Assembly: GCA_026388615.1 (NCBI GenBank)
Contig: JAPLJL010000114.1
Location: forward strand, 1 to 11,398
DNA length: 11,398 nucleotides
Reading direction: 5' to 3'
DNA from: Pseudomonadota bacterium
GTDB lineage: Bacteria > Desulfobacterota > JAPLJL01
The position numbers and the translations under genes are program-made. The first letter of the stretch is position 1. Every line of letters begins with the position of its first letter. Of this stretch, positions 1 through 5,296 are shown one piece after another. The notes beneath the pieces are model-generated. The model worked only from the letters and a program-made list of their open reading frames with translations, was not told the DNA's origin and searched no databases.

Positions 1-1019
1 TCCTCGATTTTTTCCCTGGTTATCGGAAAAGCAATCGGGCGGAGCCAGGTGGACAATTGTTTTCCCGGGGGCGCCCGGAGCGGATCGATGTTGGAGGGAA
101 AACGCCCGATCACGACCGGCTCCTGGTTGAAAATCGCCCCGAGAATGCCGGTAGCCGGCGCGGTCAGCCCGAAGTCAATGCTCAGGCCGGAGGTGGAGAC
201 CAGCCGGTCCGCGAACCCGGCGATTTCCGGGGGAAGAAGATTTCGCGGGACCAGCCCGGTCAGCTCGCTGACCGGGGCGGAAAAAAGGAAAGCCCGGGCC
301 GGGTGCTCGTCCGGGCCGGCGAGCGCCGCCCGGATCCTTCCGGACGAGAAGGCAAAGCCGGTCACCCGCGTGCCGGGAATGATCTCTCCCGAGGCGATCA
401 GGATTTTCTGGAGCGCTCCGATGATCTGGGCGGAGCCGCCGGCCAGCTCCCCGACTTTCCGCCGGGAGAAAACCGCTTTCCGAAAAAGATCGATTACCTC
501 TCCCGCGGAGACCGAGTCCGGGCTCTCGGCCATGACCGTAAGGGCCATCAGGCCGGTAAGGGTCCGGAGGCCGGGGGTCATCAGCGGAATCCGCAGGAAT
601 TCGGTGAGGGTCCGGGGATACCACCGCTCCGTGCCGGCCCCCATCATCCGCGCTATGACCACCAACATCCTCGATTTTTCCCGCCATTTCAGAAGGGGGG
701 TGGAAAGCAGGCCGGCCAGGGTGTCAGGAAGTTCGTGGAGCCGGCCCTGCTCAAATATGTAGGAGGAGAGGCGGTGCGGCCCGATAAATTGGAGTGGGGC
801 GCCCAGCTCCTGGAAAACCCGGGCCAGCGGCCCGTTTTCCCCGAGGCGGTAGGAATGCATCCCGTAATCCAGCAGGTAGCCGTCCCTTTCCTCGGAACGG
901 GCCCTTCCTCCCAGGAACTTGTCCTTTTCCAGGAGCCGGACCCGGAAGCCCCGATGGTAGAGCAGAGCCCCGGCCGCGAGCCCGGCAGAACCGCCTCCGA
1001 TTATGACTACGTCAAACAT
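1..1019 (-). CDS. FAD-dependent oxidoreductase, phytoene desaturase/amine oxidase-like (3' end cut by window)
   Basis: The reverse strand is open from an ATG at 1019 to the window edge, giving the first 339 residues. The N-terminus begins MFDVVIIGGGSAGLAAG, a Rossmann dinucleotide-binding motif (GGGSAG, about residues 8-13). It is followed by an acidic end of beta-2 (LLEKD) and then FLGGRARS, the GG-R-S signature that follows the FAD site in the CrtI/protoporphyrinogen oxidase/amine oxidase superfamily (COG1233-like). Such flavoenzymes desaturate or oxidise lipid-like or amine substrates; the substrate cannot be read here, and the C-terminal FAD-contacting motif lies outside the window. No signal peptide is apparent. 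No Shine-Dalgarno sequence precedes the ATG, and a possible promoter sits only about 12 bp upstream. The gene is divergent from the GMC/alcohol-oxidase pair, so a shared lipid or alcohol pathway is possible but is inference. Confidence 0.85.
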   Translation of the reverse strand, partial: MFDVVIIGGGSAGLAAGALLYHRGFRVRLLEKDKFLGGRARSEERDGYLLDYGMHSYRLGENGPLARVFQELGAPLQFIGPHRLSSYIFEQGRLHELPDTLAGLLSTPLLKWREKSRMLVVIARMMGAGTERWYPRTLTEFLRIPLMTPGLRTLTGLMALTVMAESPDSVSAGEVIDLFRKAVFSRRKVGELAGGSAQIIGALQKILIASGEIIPGTRVTGFAFSSGRIRAALAGPDEHPARAFLFSAPVSELTGLVPRNLLPPEIAGFADRLVSTSGLSIDFGLTAPATGILGAIFNQEPVVIGRFPSNIDPLRAPPGKQLSTWLRPIAFPITREKIE

Positions 1020-1030
1020 ATCGAATATCC

Positions 1031-1059
1031 AGTATGCCTTTAATCCATTTGTTTTTAAA
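1031..1059 (-). promoter_or_regulatory. Possible promoter of the FAD oxidoreductase gene
   Basis: Read on the minus strand: TTTAAA (1059-1054, 4/6 to the -35 consensus), a 17 bp spacer, then CATACT (1036-1031, 4/6 to the -10 consensus). Transcription would start about 5 nt before the ATG at 1019, giving an almost leaderless mRNA, in keeping with the lack of a Shine-Dalgarno sequence. Both boxes are only moderate matches. Confidence 0.3.
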
Positions 1060-1083
1060 GCCGGACCGCGGGTCTAAAATCAT

Positions 1084-1112
1084 TTGATTTGTCCGGGGTG
1101 GTTATCTAAAAT
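1084..1112 (+). promoter_or_regulatory. Probable sigma70-type promoter for the alcohol-oxidase-like operon
   Basis: TTGATT (1084-1089, 4/6) and TAAAAT (1107-1112, 5/6) are separated by exactly 17 bp. Start of transcription would be near 1119, leaving a leader of about 43 nt before the ATG at 1163, with a clear GGAGGT ribosome site at 1150-1155. It faces away from the minus-strand gene, so the 1020-1162 gap is a divergent promoter region. Confidence 0.5.
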
Positions 1113-1162
1113 AAGGGTCGGTTCCAAGCCAAATATTTGTTTCAAATTCGGAGGTCGGGTAA

Positions 1163-1648
1163 ATGGAAGACCAGAGCAAAACCAATTTCATTTTCAAATT
1201 TCTCAACCAATACCTTCAGCGGGTGCTGATGGCCTTTGCCGGGCGGATCATTCCGGAGGACCGGGAGGGGGACAAGGTTTATCCCGGGGCGGATAATCCC
1301 GGATCGATAGCGATAATTGACCGGGCCTTGTCCACCAAGCCGAAGGACATGGTTTTGCTCATAAAGATTTTTCTTTTGTTTGTCGAGTTTTCCGGCCTGC
1401 TTTTCGCGCTCCGTCCCTTTTCCTGGATGAGCGCGGAACAGAAGGACAAACATCTCCGGCGTTTTGAGTTCGCCCCCCTCGGCAAGATCCGGCAGGGGTT
1501 CTGGGGACTGAAGACCCTGGTTTTTCTCTCTTATTACAGCCGGGACGAGATCTGGCCCGACATCCATTACCCCGGTCCGAGGATGAAGAGGCTCCATCCC
1601 GACCCAAACCTCCGGGCCCTGCAGACCGCGCCGTTCAAAAGGCAGTAA
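1163..1648 (+). CDS. Small partner subunit of GMC oxidoreductase (fatty alcohol oxidase N-terminal-like)
   Basis: 161 residues. The start is fixed by GGAGGT seven bases before the ATG. A hydrophobic helical stretch (around residues 60-84, LLIKIFLLFVEFSGLLFALR) is followed by SAEQKDKHLRRF. Then comes GLKTLVFLSYYSRDEIWPDI and HYPGP (residues 115-139). This order matches, from memory of the family, the region in front of the flavin domain of plant and bacterial long-chain fatty alcohol oxidases, where a helical domain ends in an LK-x-L...FF...DE..W..IGY pattern. That region is related to the small subunit of gluconate 2-dehydrogenase-type enzymes. There are no cysteines and no cleavable signal. 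The GMC flavoprotein starts 121 bp downstream on the same strand, so the two genes probably supply one enzyme in two chains. The function is inferred from this similarity and the neighbour; the hydrophobic stretch might instead make it a membrane or lipid contact. Confidence 0.75.
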   Translation: MEDQSKTNFIFKFLNQYLQRVLMAFAGRIIPEDREGDKVYPGADNPGSIAIIDRALSTKPKDMVLLIKIFLLFVEFSGLLFALRPFSWMSAEQKDKHLRRFEFAPLGKIRQGFWGLKTLVFLSYYSRDEIWPDIHYPGPRMKRLHPDPNLRALQTAPFKRQ

Positions 1649-1650
1649 TT

Positions 1651-1710
1651 GAGCAACGAGCAATGAGTAGACAGCCTAATAGCCTAAGAGTTAGGAAGCC
1701 TAAAAGTTTA
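1651..1710. repeat. Degenerate short direct repeats (GAGCAA and GCCTAA units)
   Basis: The gap after the small subunit gene holds GAGCAAC/GAGCAAT/GAG followed by GCCTAAT, GCCTAAG and GCCTAAA, with an inverted TTAGG between them. It resembles the other short-unit repeats in this window's gaps. It separates two genes that otherwise look cotranscribed. Confidence 0.5.
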
Positions 1711-1769
1711 AAAGGACGGGAAAAACACCAGGCAATAACAAAAGGGCAGATAAGAAAGACGGGGAAAAG

Positions 1770-3254
1770 ATGAAAAAGATAGAGTGCGATATCCTGATTG
1801 TCGGTTCCGGAGCGGGAGGGGGGACTGCCGCCCGGGTTCTTGCCCCGCTCTGCCAGAAAGGGAAGCGGGTTGTGGTGGCCGATGTGGGGCCGTTTTATAC
1901 CCACGAACATTTCACCCAGCGGGAAATCGAAGGGGTGGACCTGCTCTGGGACGAGGGCGGGGTTTTCACCAAGGACGGCGCGATCAATATCATCATGGGC
2001 CGGATGGTGGGAGGGAGCACCGGCATTTATACCGGGGTTACCTTCACCGTGCCTCCGGACGTGATCAAGGCCTGGGCCATTCCCGGCCTGACTTACGACG
2101 ATCTGGAAAAACGGTTTGCCCGGATCAAGGAAACCATCAATGCCCACGTTCTCCCCGATAATTTTGTCAATACCAACAACCGTCTTTTCAAGAAAGGCGT
2201 CGAGAAACTGGGCTGGCCCTGCGGTTCCATTGTTATTAACGTGAAGAATTGCCAGCAGCAGGGTTTCTGCAACCTGGGCTGCACGGTCGGAGCCAAACAG
2301 GGGACCCTCGAGGTGGAAATCCCGCAGGCCATCAAGGCGGGGGTGGAAATAATTCCCAATTGCCAGATCGAAGCGGTGGGAGGAAACAAGGCCTGGGGAA
2401 CCCTGGCCCCGGCTCCTCCGGACAGCATCCCCGCGAAGCATGACCCCGGCCCGGTGGAATTTTCCGCGAAGAAAATCATTCTGGCCGGCAATACCTTTGG
2501 GACCTCCGGGATTCTTTTGCGGAGCAAGCTTTCCGGGATGAGCCCGGCCCTCGGCGGTTATGTGACGATTCATCCCTCTCACACGGTTTTTGGGATCCAT
2601 CCCGAGGTAGTGGAAGGCTTCCGGGGTTTCCCGAAAACCTACTACAGCACCCAGTTCACCGAGTCGCATCATTATTACCTGGAAACCTGTTTTTATTACC
2701 CCTTCGTGGCGGCCAAGTACATCGAGGGATGGGGGGTCGAGCATAAGAAAATCATGCGGGATTACCGGAAGTTCATGGCCATCCTGATCCTGAACCATGA
2801 CCAGGCCCTCCCCACCAACAGGATCGTCCTCCAGAAGGGCGTCCCGGTCCTGGATTACCGGATCCAGAAGGAAAGCATCGAAAGCCTGTGCCACGCCCAG
2901 CGGAGCGCGGCCCGGGTTTTCTTCGCCGCCGGCTGCGACCGGGCCTTGCTTCCCGCCTCGGCCAAGGTGGTGCTCAAGCGCGAGGATGAGCCCCGGCTCG
3001 AGGAGCTGATCGGCCCCCGGCACTTCATTCTGAACAAGATTTCGATCGCCTCGGCCCACCCCCAGGGGGGATGCCGCATGGGGACTGATCCGGCCACGTC
3101 AGTAACCAACGAGTGGGGCCAGGTTCACGGTTACCCCTGGCTTCATGTCTGCGACTCCAGCCTCCTGCCTTCGAGTACGCACGTGAATCCCTACCTTACG
3201 ATCATGGCGCTGTCCGAGCGTAACGCCGAGCATATTCTCGAAACCTGGAAATAG
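1770..3254 (+). CDS. GMC-family FAD oxidoreductase, long-chain alcohol oxidase/dehydrogenase-like
   Basis: 494 residues. The N-terminal FAD motif is GSGAGGG (12-18) after a CDILIV strand, followed by the GMC pattern GRMVGGSTGIYTG (77-89). A cysteine group C161-x5-C167-x3-C171 (QQQGFCNLGCTVGAKQG) matches the CG..GC..G.K segment of fatty alcohol oxidases. The C-terminal GMC signature is HPQGGCRMG (430-438), then HVCDSSLLP and THVNPYLTIMALSERNA. By comparison with cholesterol oxidase (H447, N485), H430 and N473 are the likely catalytic His/Asn pair. Expected reaction: flavin-dependent oxidation of an alcohol, probably long-chain, to the aldehyde; substrate and electron acceptor are inferred. No signal peptide is seen, so it is probably cytoplasmic or peripheral. 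The GGGGA before the ATG is a weak ribosome site. It is encoded 121 bp after its probable partner subunit. A sterol or glucose-type substrate cannot be excluded. Confidence 0.9.
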   Translation: MKKIECDILIVGSGAGGGTAARVLAPLCQKGKRVVVADVGPFYTHEHFTQREIEGVDLLWDEGGVFTKDGAINIIMGRMVGGSTGIYTGVTFTVPPDVIKAWAIPGLTYDDLEKRFARIKETINAHVLPDNFVNTNNRLFKKGVEKLGWPCGSIVINVKNCQQQGFCNLGCTVGAKQGTLEVEIPQAIKAGVEIIPNCQIEAVGGNKAWGTLAPAPPDSIPAKHDPGPVEFSAKKIILAGNTFGTSGILLRSKLSGMSPALGGYVTIHPSHTVFGIHPEVVEGFRGFPKTYYSTQFTESHHYYLETCFYYPFVAAKYIEGWGVEHKKIMRDYRKFMAILILNHDQALPTNRIVLQKGVPVLDYRIQKESIESLCHAQRSAARVFFAAGCDRALLPASAKVVLKREDEPRLEELIGPRHFILNKISIASAHPQGGCRMGTDPATSVTNEWGQVHGYPWLHVCDSSLLPSSTHVNPYLTIMALSERNAEHILETWK

Positions 3255-3304
3255 CTCGGATCCTATGGCCGGTGTTTGAATTGCCGGCGGCCTGATTGCA
3301 CGGA

Positions 3305-3321
3305 AAAAATCGCAGATTTTT
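3305..3321. other. AT-rich hairpin hugging the start of the PLP gene
   Basis: AAAAATC-GCA-GATTTTT is a perfect 7 bp inverted repeat with a 3 nt loop, ending three bases before the ATG at 3325. It occupies the place where a Shine-Dalgarno sequence would lie. It could act as a weak terminator on either strand (it carries a U-run), an attenuator, or a chance AT-rich palindrome. Confidence 0.4.
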
Positions 3322-3324
3322 GTC

Positions 3325-4437
3325 ATGCTTCCTTTATTTCGAAATTACCCTGCGCTGAAAGAAAAACTACCCCATGTGCCGCTGGGAAAATTTCCCACCC
3401 CGGTGCAAAAATTGGAGCGGCTGGGTGAAAAAATCGGGTCGGATCGGCTCTTCATTAAGAGGGATGATTTAAGCGGAGAACTTTATGGAGGGAACAAGGT
3501 CAGAAAACTCGAGTTCATCCTGGGGCAGGCCCGGGAGGAAAGGGCCGTTGAGGTTTTAACCTTCGGTTTTGCCGGTTCCAATCACGCCCTGGCCACGGCG
3601 ATTTACGCGAAAGAAGTTGGGCTTCGGAGCATTTCCATGTTTCTGTCCCAGCCGAATGCCGAATATGTCCGCCGAAATCTGCTGATGGGATCCCGGGTTG
3701 GCGCCGAACTTCATTACTATCGCAATATGTTCTTTATCTTCTGGGGAACTCTCTTCGAGTTAGTTAAGCACAGATTCAGTTCCGGCCGATTCCCGATGGT
3801 TGTTCCCCCGGGCGGTTCCTCTTCCCGGGGGATTATCGGGTTTGTCAACGCGGCTTTCGAGCTCAAAGAACAAGTGGAAGCCGGGAAACTTCCTGAACCG
3901 GATCTGATTTACGTAGCCCTGGGAACCATGGGTACCGCGGTGGGTCTTGTGCTCGGTTTGAAGGCGGCGGGTTTGAAAACCCGAGTGATCCCGGTCCGGG
4001 TGGTGGACCGGAAATACGCCGATGCGAGAAACATGGCCAGACTTTTAAACAAGGTTAATGGGTATCTATCCGGTCAGGATCATTCTTTTCCCCGGTTTAA
4101 ATTTTCGGAAGCTGATACCGGGATCCGCCATGATTATTTCGGTGACGATTATGCCCTTTTCACCCCGGCGGGAATGGAGGCGGTAGTCCTGATGGAAGAA
4201 TGTGAGGGAATCAAACTGGAAGGCACTTACACGGGAAAAGCCCTGGCCTGCCTGATGGAGGAGACAAGAAAGAATCGTGGCCGCGACCAGGTGATTCTTT
4301 TCTGGAATACCTATAACTCCAGGGATTATTCTCCTTTGATCAGCGGGGTTGATTATCATTGCCTCCCCCGGGGTTTTCACCGTTACTTCGAAGAAGAGGT
4401 CCAACCTTTGGATCCCGGATATAAAAAAGACATCTGA
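3325..4437 (+). CDS. PLP-dependent enzyme of the ACC deaminase/D-cysteine desulfhydrase family
   Basis: 370 residues, fold type II (tryptophan synthase beta-like), cytoplasmic. The N-terminus has the family order NYPALKEKLP, LGKFPTPVQKLERLG, LFIKRDDLSG, GGNKVRKLEFIL. K58 in GGNK corresponds to the Schiff-base lysine (K51 of ACC deaminase). GFAGSNH places S85-N86-H87 at the conserved S-N-Q/H active-site loop. GTMGTAVG, near residue 200, is the glycine-rich phosphate loop. TYTGK (Y302-T303) has Thr where D-cysteine desulfhydrase has Thr and ACC deaminase has Glu, so beta-elimination from an amino acid is likelier than ACC ring opening. The usual HTGG near the C-terminus is replaced by FWNTYNSRD (326-334), so the true substrate is uncertain. 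The ATG is the only standard start after an in-frame stop at 3277, yet it lacks a Shine-Dalgarno sequence. The cysteine-motif protein gene follows after 18 bp. Confidence 0.85.
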   Translation: MLPLFRNYPALKEKLPHVPLGKFPTPVQKLERLGEKIGSDRLFIKRDDLSGELYGGNKVRKLEFILGQAREERAVEVLTFGFAGSNHALATAIYAKEVGLRSISMFLSQPNAEYVRRNLLMGSRVGAELHYYRNMFFIFWGTLFELVKHRFSSGRFPMVVPPGGSSSRGIIGFVNAAFELKEQVEAGKLPEPDLIYVALGTMGTAVGLVLGLKAAGLKTRVIPVRVVDRKYADARNMARLLNKVNGYLSGQDHSFPRFKFSEADTGIRHDYFGDDYALFTPAGMEAVVLMEECEGIKLEGTYTGKALACLMEETRKNRGRDQVILFWNTYNSRDYSPLISGVDYHCLPRGFHRYFEEEVQPLDPGYKKDI

Positions 4438-4455
4438 AAATATTCGGAGGCCAGG

Positions 4456-4905
4456 ATGAGCGAATTGAGTAATAAAGCGGTGGCGCGGTTCCAAGAGGGC
4501 TTTAGCTGCTCCCAGGCGGTTTTTTCGGTTTTCGCGGAAAAACACGGGCTTGATCGAGAAACCGCCCTCAGGATATCCGGGGCATTCGGGGGTGGGATGG
4601 CCCGGATGGGTTTGGTCTGCGGAGCGGTGACGGGGGCTTTCATGGTCATCGGCCTCAAGTATGGGAAAACCGAAGCCAAGGACGAGGAGGCCAAGGAAAA
4701 GACTTATCAACAGGTCAAAAATTTTGTCGAGAGGTTCCGGGCGGCGAATGGCTCGATGATCTGCAAAGAATTACTGGGCTTTGATCTCAGCGTGCCGAAG
4801 GAAGCGGCCCAAGCCAAGGAAAAAGGCTTGTTTAAAAATCTTTGTCCCCGCCTGGTCAAGGACGCGGTCGAAATCTTAGAAGAAATGTTAGGTGCTGGGT
4901 GTTAG
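4456..4905 (+). CDS. C_GCAxxG_C_C family protein (putative redox/metal cysteine protein)
   Basis: 149 residues with the four conserved cysteines of this family: C18 (GFSCSQAVF), C55 in CGAVTG after a glycine-rich GAFGGGMARMG, C103 (SMICKELLGFD) and C130 (LCPRLVKDAVEIL). The protein is mostly helical, with no signal peptide visible; the CGAVTGAFMVIGL stretch is hydrophobic but short. The family is common in anaerobes and is presumed to bind metal or act in redox; no reaction is established. CGGAGG at 4445-4450 gives a good ribosome site five bases before the ATG. The gene starts 18 bp after the PLP gene, so the two are probably cotranscribed. Its last residues and stop codon lie inside a tandem TTAGGT-type repeat, so the C-terminal LGAGC, including a fifth cysteine, may be an accidental addition. 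Confidence 0.88.
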   Translation: MSELSNKAVARFQEGFSCSQAVFSVFAEKHGLDRETALRISGAFGGGMARMGLVCGAVTGAFMVIGLKYGKTEAKDEEAKEKTYQQVKNFVERFRAANGSMICKELLGFDLSVPKEAAQAKEKGLFKNLCPRLVKDAVEILEEMLGAGC

Positions 4906-4930
4906 GTCATAGGTCATAGGTGATAGGTTT
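4887..4930. repeat. Tandem TTAGGTCA/ATAGGTGA-type repeat overlapping a gene's 3' end
   Basis: Units such as TTAGGTGCTGGGTG, TTAGGTCATAGGTCATAGG and TGATAGG run in tandem. The array begins inside the last codons of the preceding CDS, provides its TAG stop (4903-4905) and continues about 25 bp beyond. Confidence 0.7.
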
Positions 4931-4980
4931 AAAACCAAAACCCAAAAATTATTCATAATTGTTCTCTTTGGTTTAACCAG

Positions 4981-5184
4981 AGCCCGGGGGGTTGGTCCTC
5001 GCGATACAAATTCTTTATAGACCGGTTTCGATAAACTCGATTTACCTTTGATATTCTTCAACGAAGGCGAGGCTTAGCGAGCCCGCCCTCCGGGTCGTAG
5101 ACATCTACGGGTCGGAGACCGCCCCGGATTACGTGATCGCACACATTATTTGGGGAGCGAGACCAACCCCCCAAAAAAAGAAAG
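4981..5184 (+). repeat. Structured ~200 bp element, copy 1 (candidate ncRNA or MITE)
   Basis: Direct copy of the sequence at 7480-7685; the ends (4981-5010 and about 5060-5184) are nearly identical while 5011-5059 diverges. The terminal arms GGGGGGTTGGTC-C-TCGC (4986-5002) and GCGAGACCAACCCCCC (5157-5172) pair over 16 positions with one bulged C. Inside are a hairpin GGCG-A-GGCT/AGCC-CGCC (5066-5087, loop TAGCG) and a second hairpin CTCCG-GGT-CGTAG/CTACG-GGT-CGGAG (5088-5117, loop ACAT) whose GGT/GGT internal loop could form wobble pairs. An A7 tract follows the right arm. No target-site duplication, promoter or transposase is seen. The strand given follows the base listing; which strand is transcribed, if any, is unknown. 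Confidence 0.75.
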
Positions 5185-5211
5185 CGAGCTGCAGAGTAAG
5201 GGATAGCCTCC

Positions 5212-5241
5212 ATTCTTCGTAGCGGAGCTGCTTAGAAGGAT
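5212..5241. repeat. Imperfect palindrome
   Basis: ATTCTTC (5212-5218) pairs with GAAGGAT (5235-5241) including one G-U. A 2x2 internal loop, AGC/GCT and the loop GGAGCT follow inward. It could be a folded part of the antiporter's 3' transcript or another dispersed palindromic repeat. Confidence 0.35.
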
Positions 5242-5258
5242 AAAAAGGCCTGCCAGGC
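5242..5258 (-). terminator. Weak intrinsic terminator-like hairpin after the antiporter gene
   Basis: On the minus strand, 39 bp past the antiporter stop codon, GCCT-GGC-AGGC is followed by CTTTTTA. The stem is only four pairs with a three-base loop, so termination may be inefficient, but its position and U-run fit. Confidence 0.4.
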
Positions 5259-5296
5259 AACTATTCCAATCGATTATTAGGGGATAATGATAGCTG

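Larger units (their letters stand above)
4906..5296. other. 391 bp gene-free gap between convergent genes
   Basis: No credible ORF is seen on either strand. In order, the gap holds the end of the TTAGGT-type array, an AT-rich stretch (4930-4980), copy 1 of the ~200 bp structured element, an imperfect palindrome, and a short terminator-like hairpin reading on the minus strand. Confidence 0.6.

Noticed and set aside
57..1043. Plus-strand ORF of 328 residues
   Set aside because: Antisense to the FAD oxidoreductase, whose Rossmann and GGRARS motifs are clear; the translation is rich in Gly, Arg and Pro and lacks any motif.
1635..3059. Minus-strand ORF of 474 residues
   Set aside because: Shadow of the GMC gene in GC-rich sequence; the plus-strand frame carries the FAD and GMC signatures in the right order, while this frame has none.
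3268..3288. GCCGG...CCGGC inverted repeat after the GMC stop codon as a terminator
   Set aside because: Only five pairs with an 11-base loop and no following T-run.
4981..5184. Element copy 1 as an intrinsic terminator for the convergent genes
   Set aside because: The closing stem spans about 190 nt and is followed by A's on the plus strand and no U-run on the minus strand, unlike a Rho-independent terminator.
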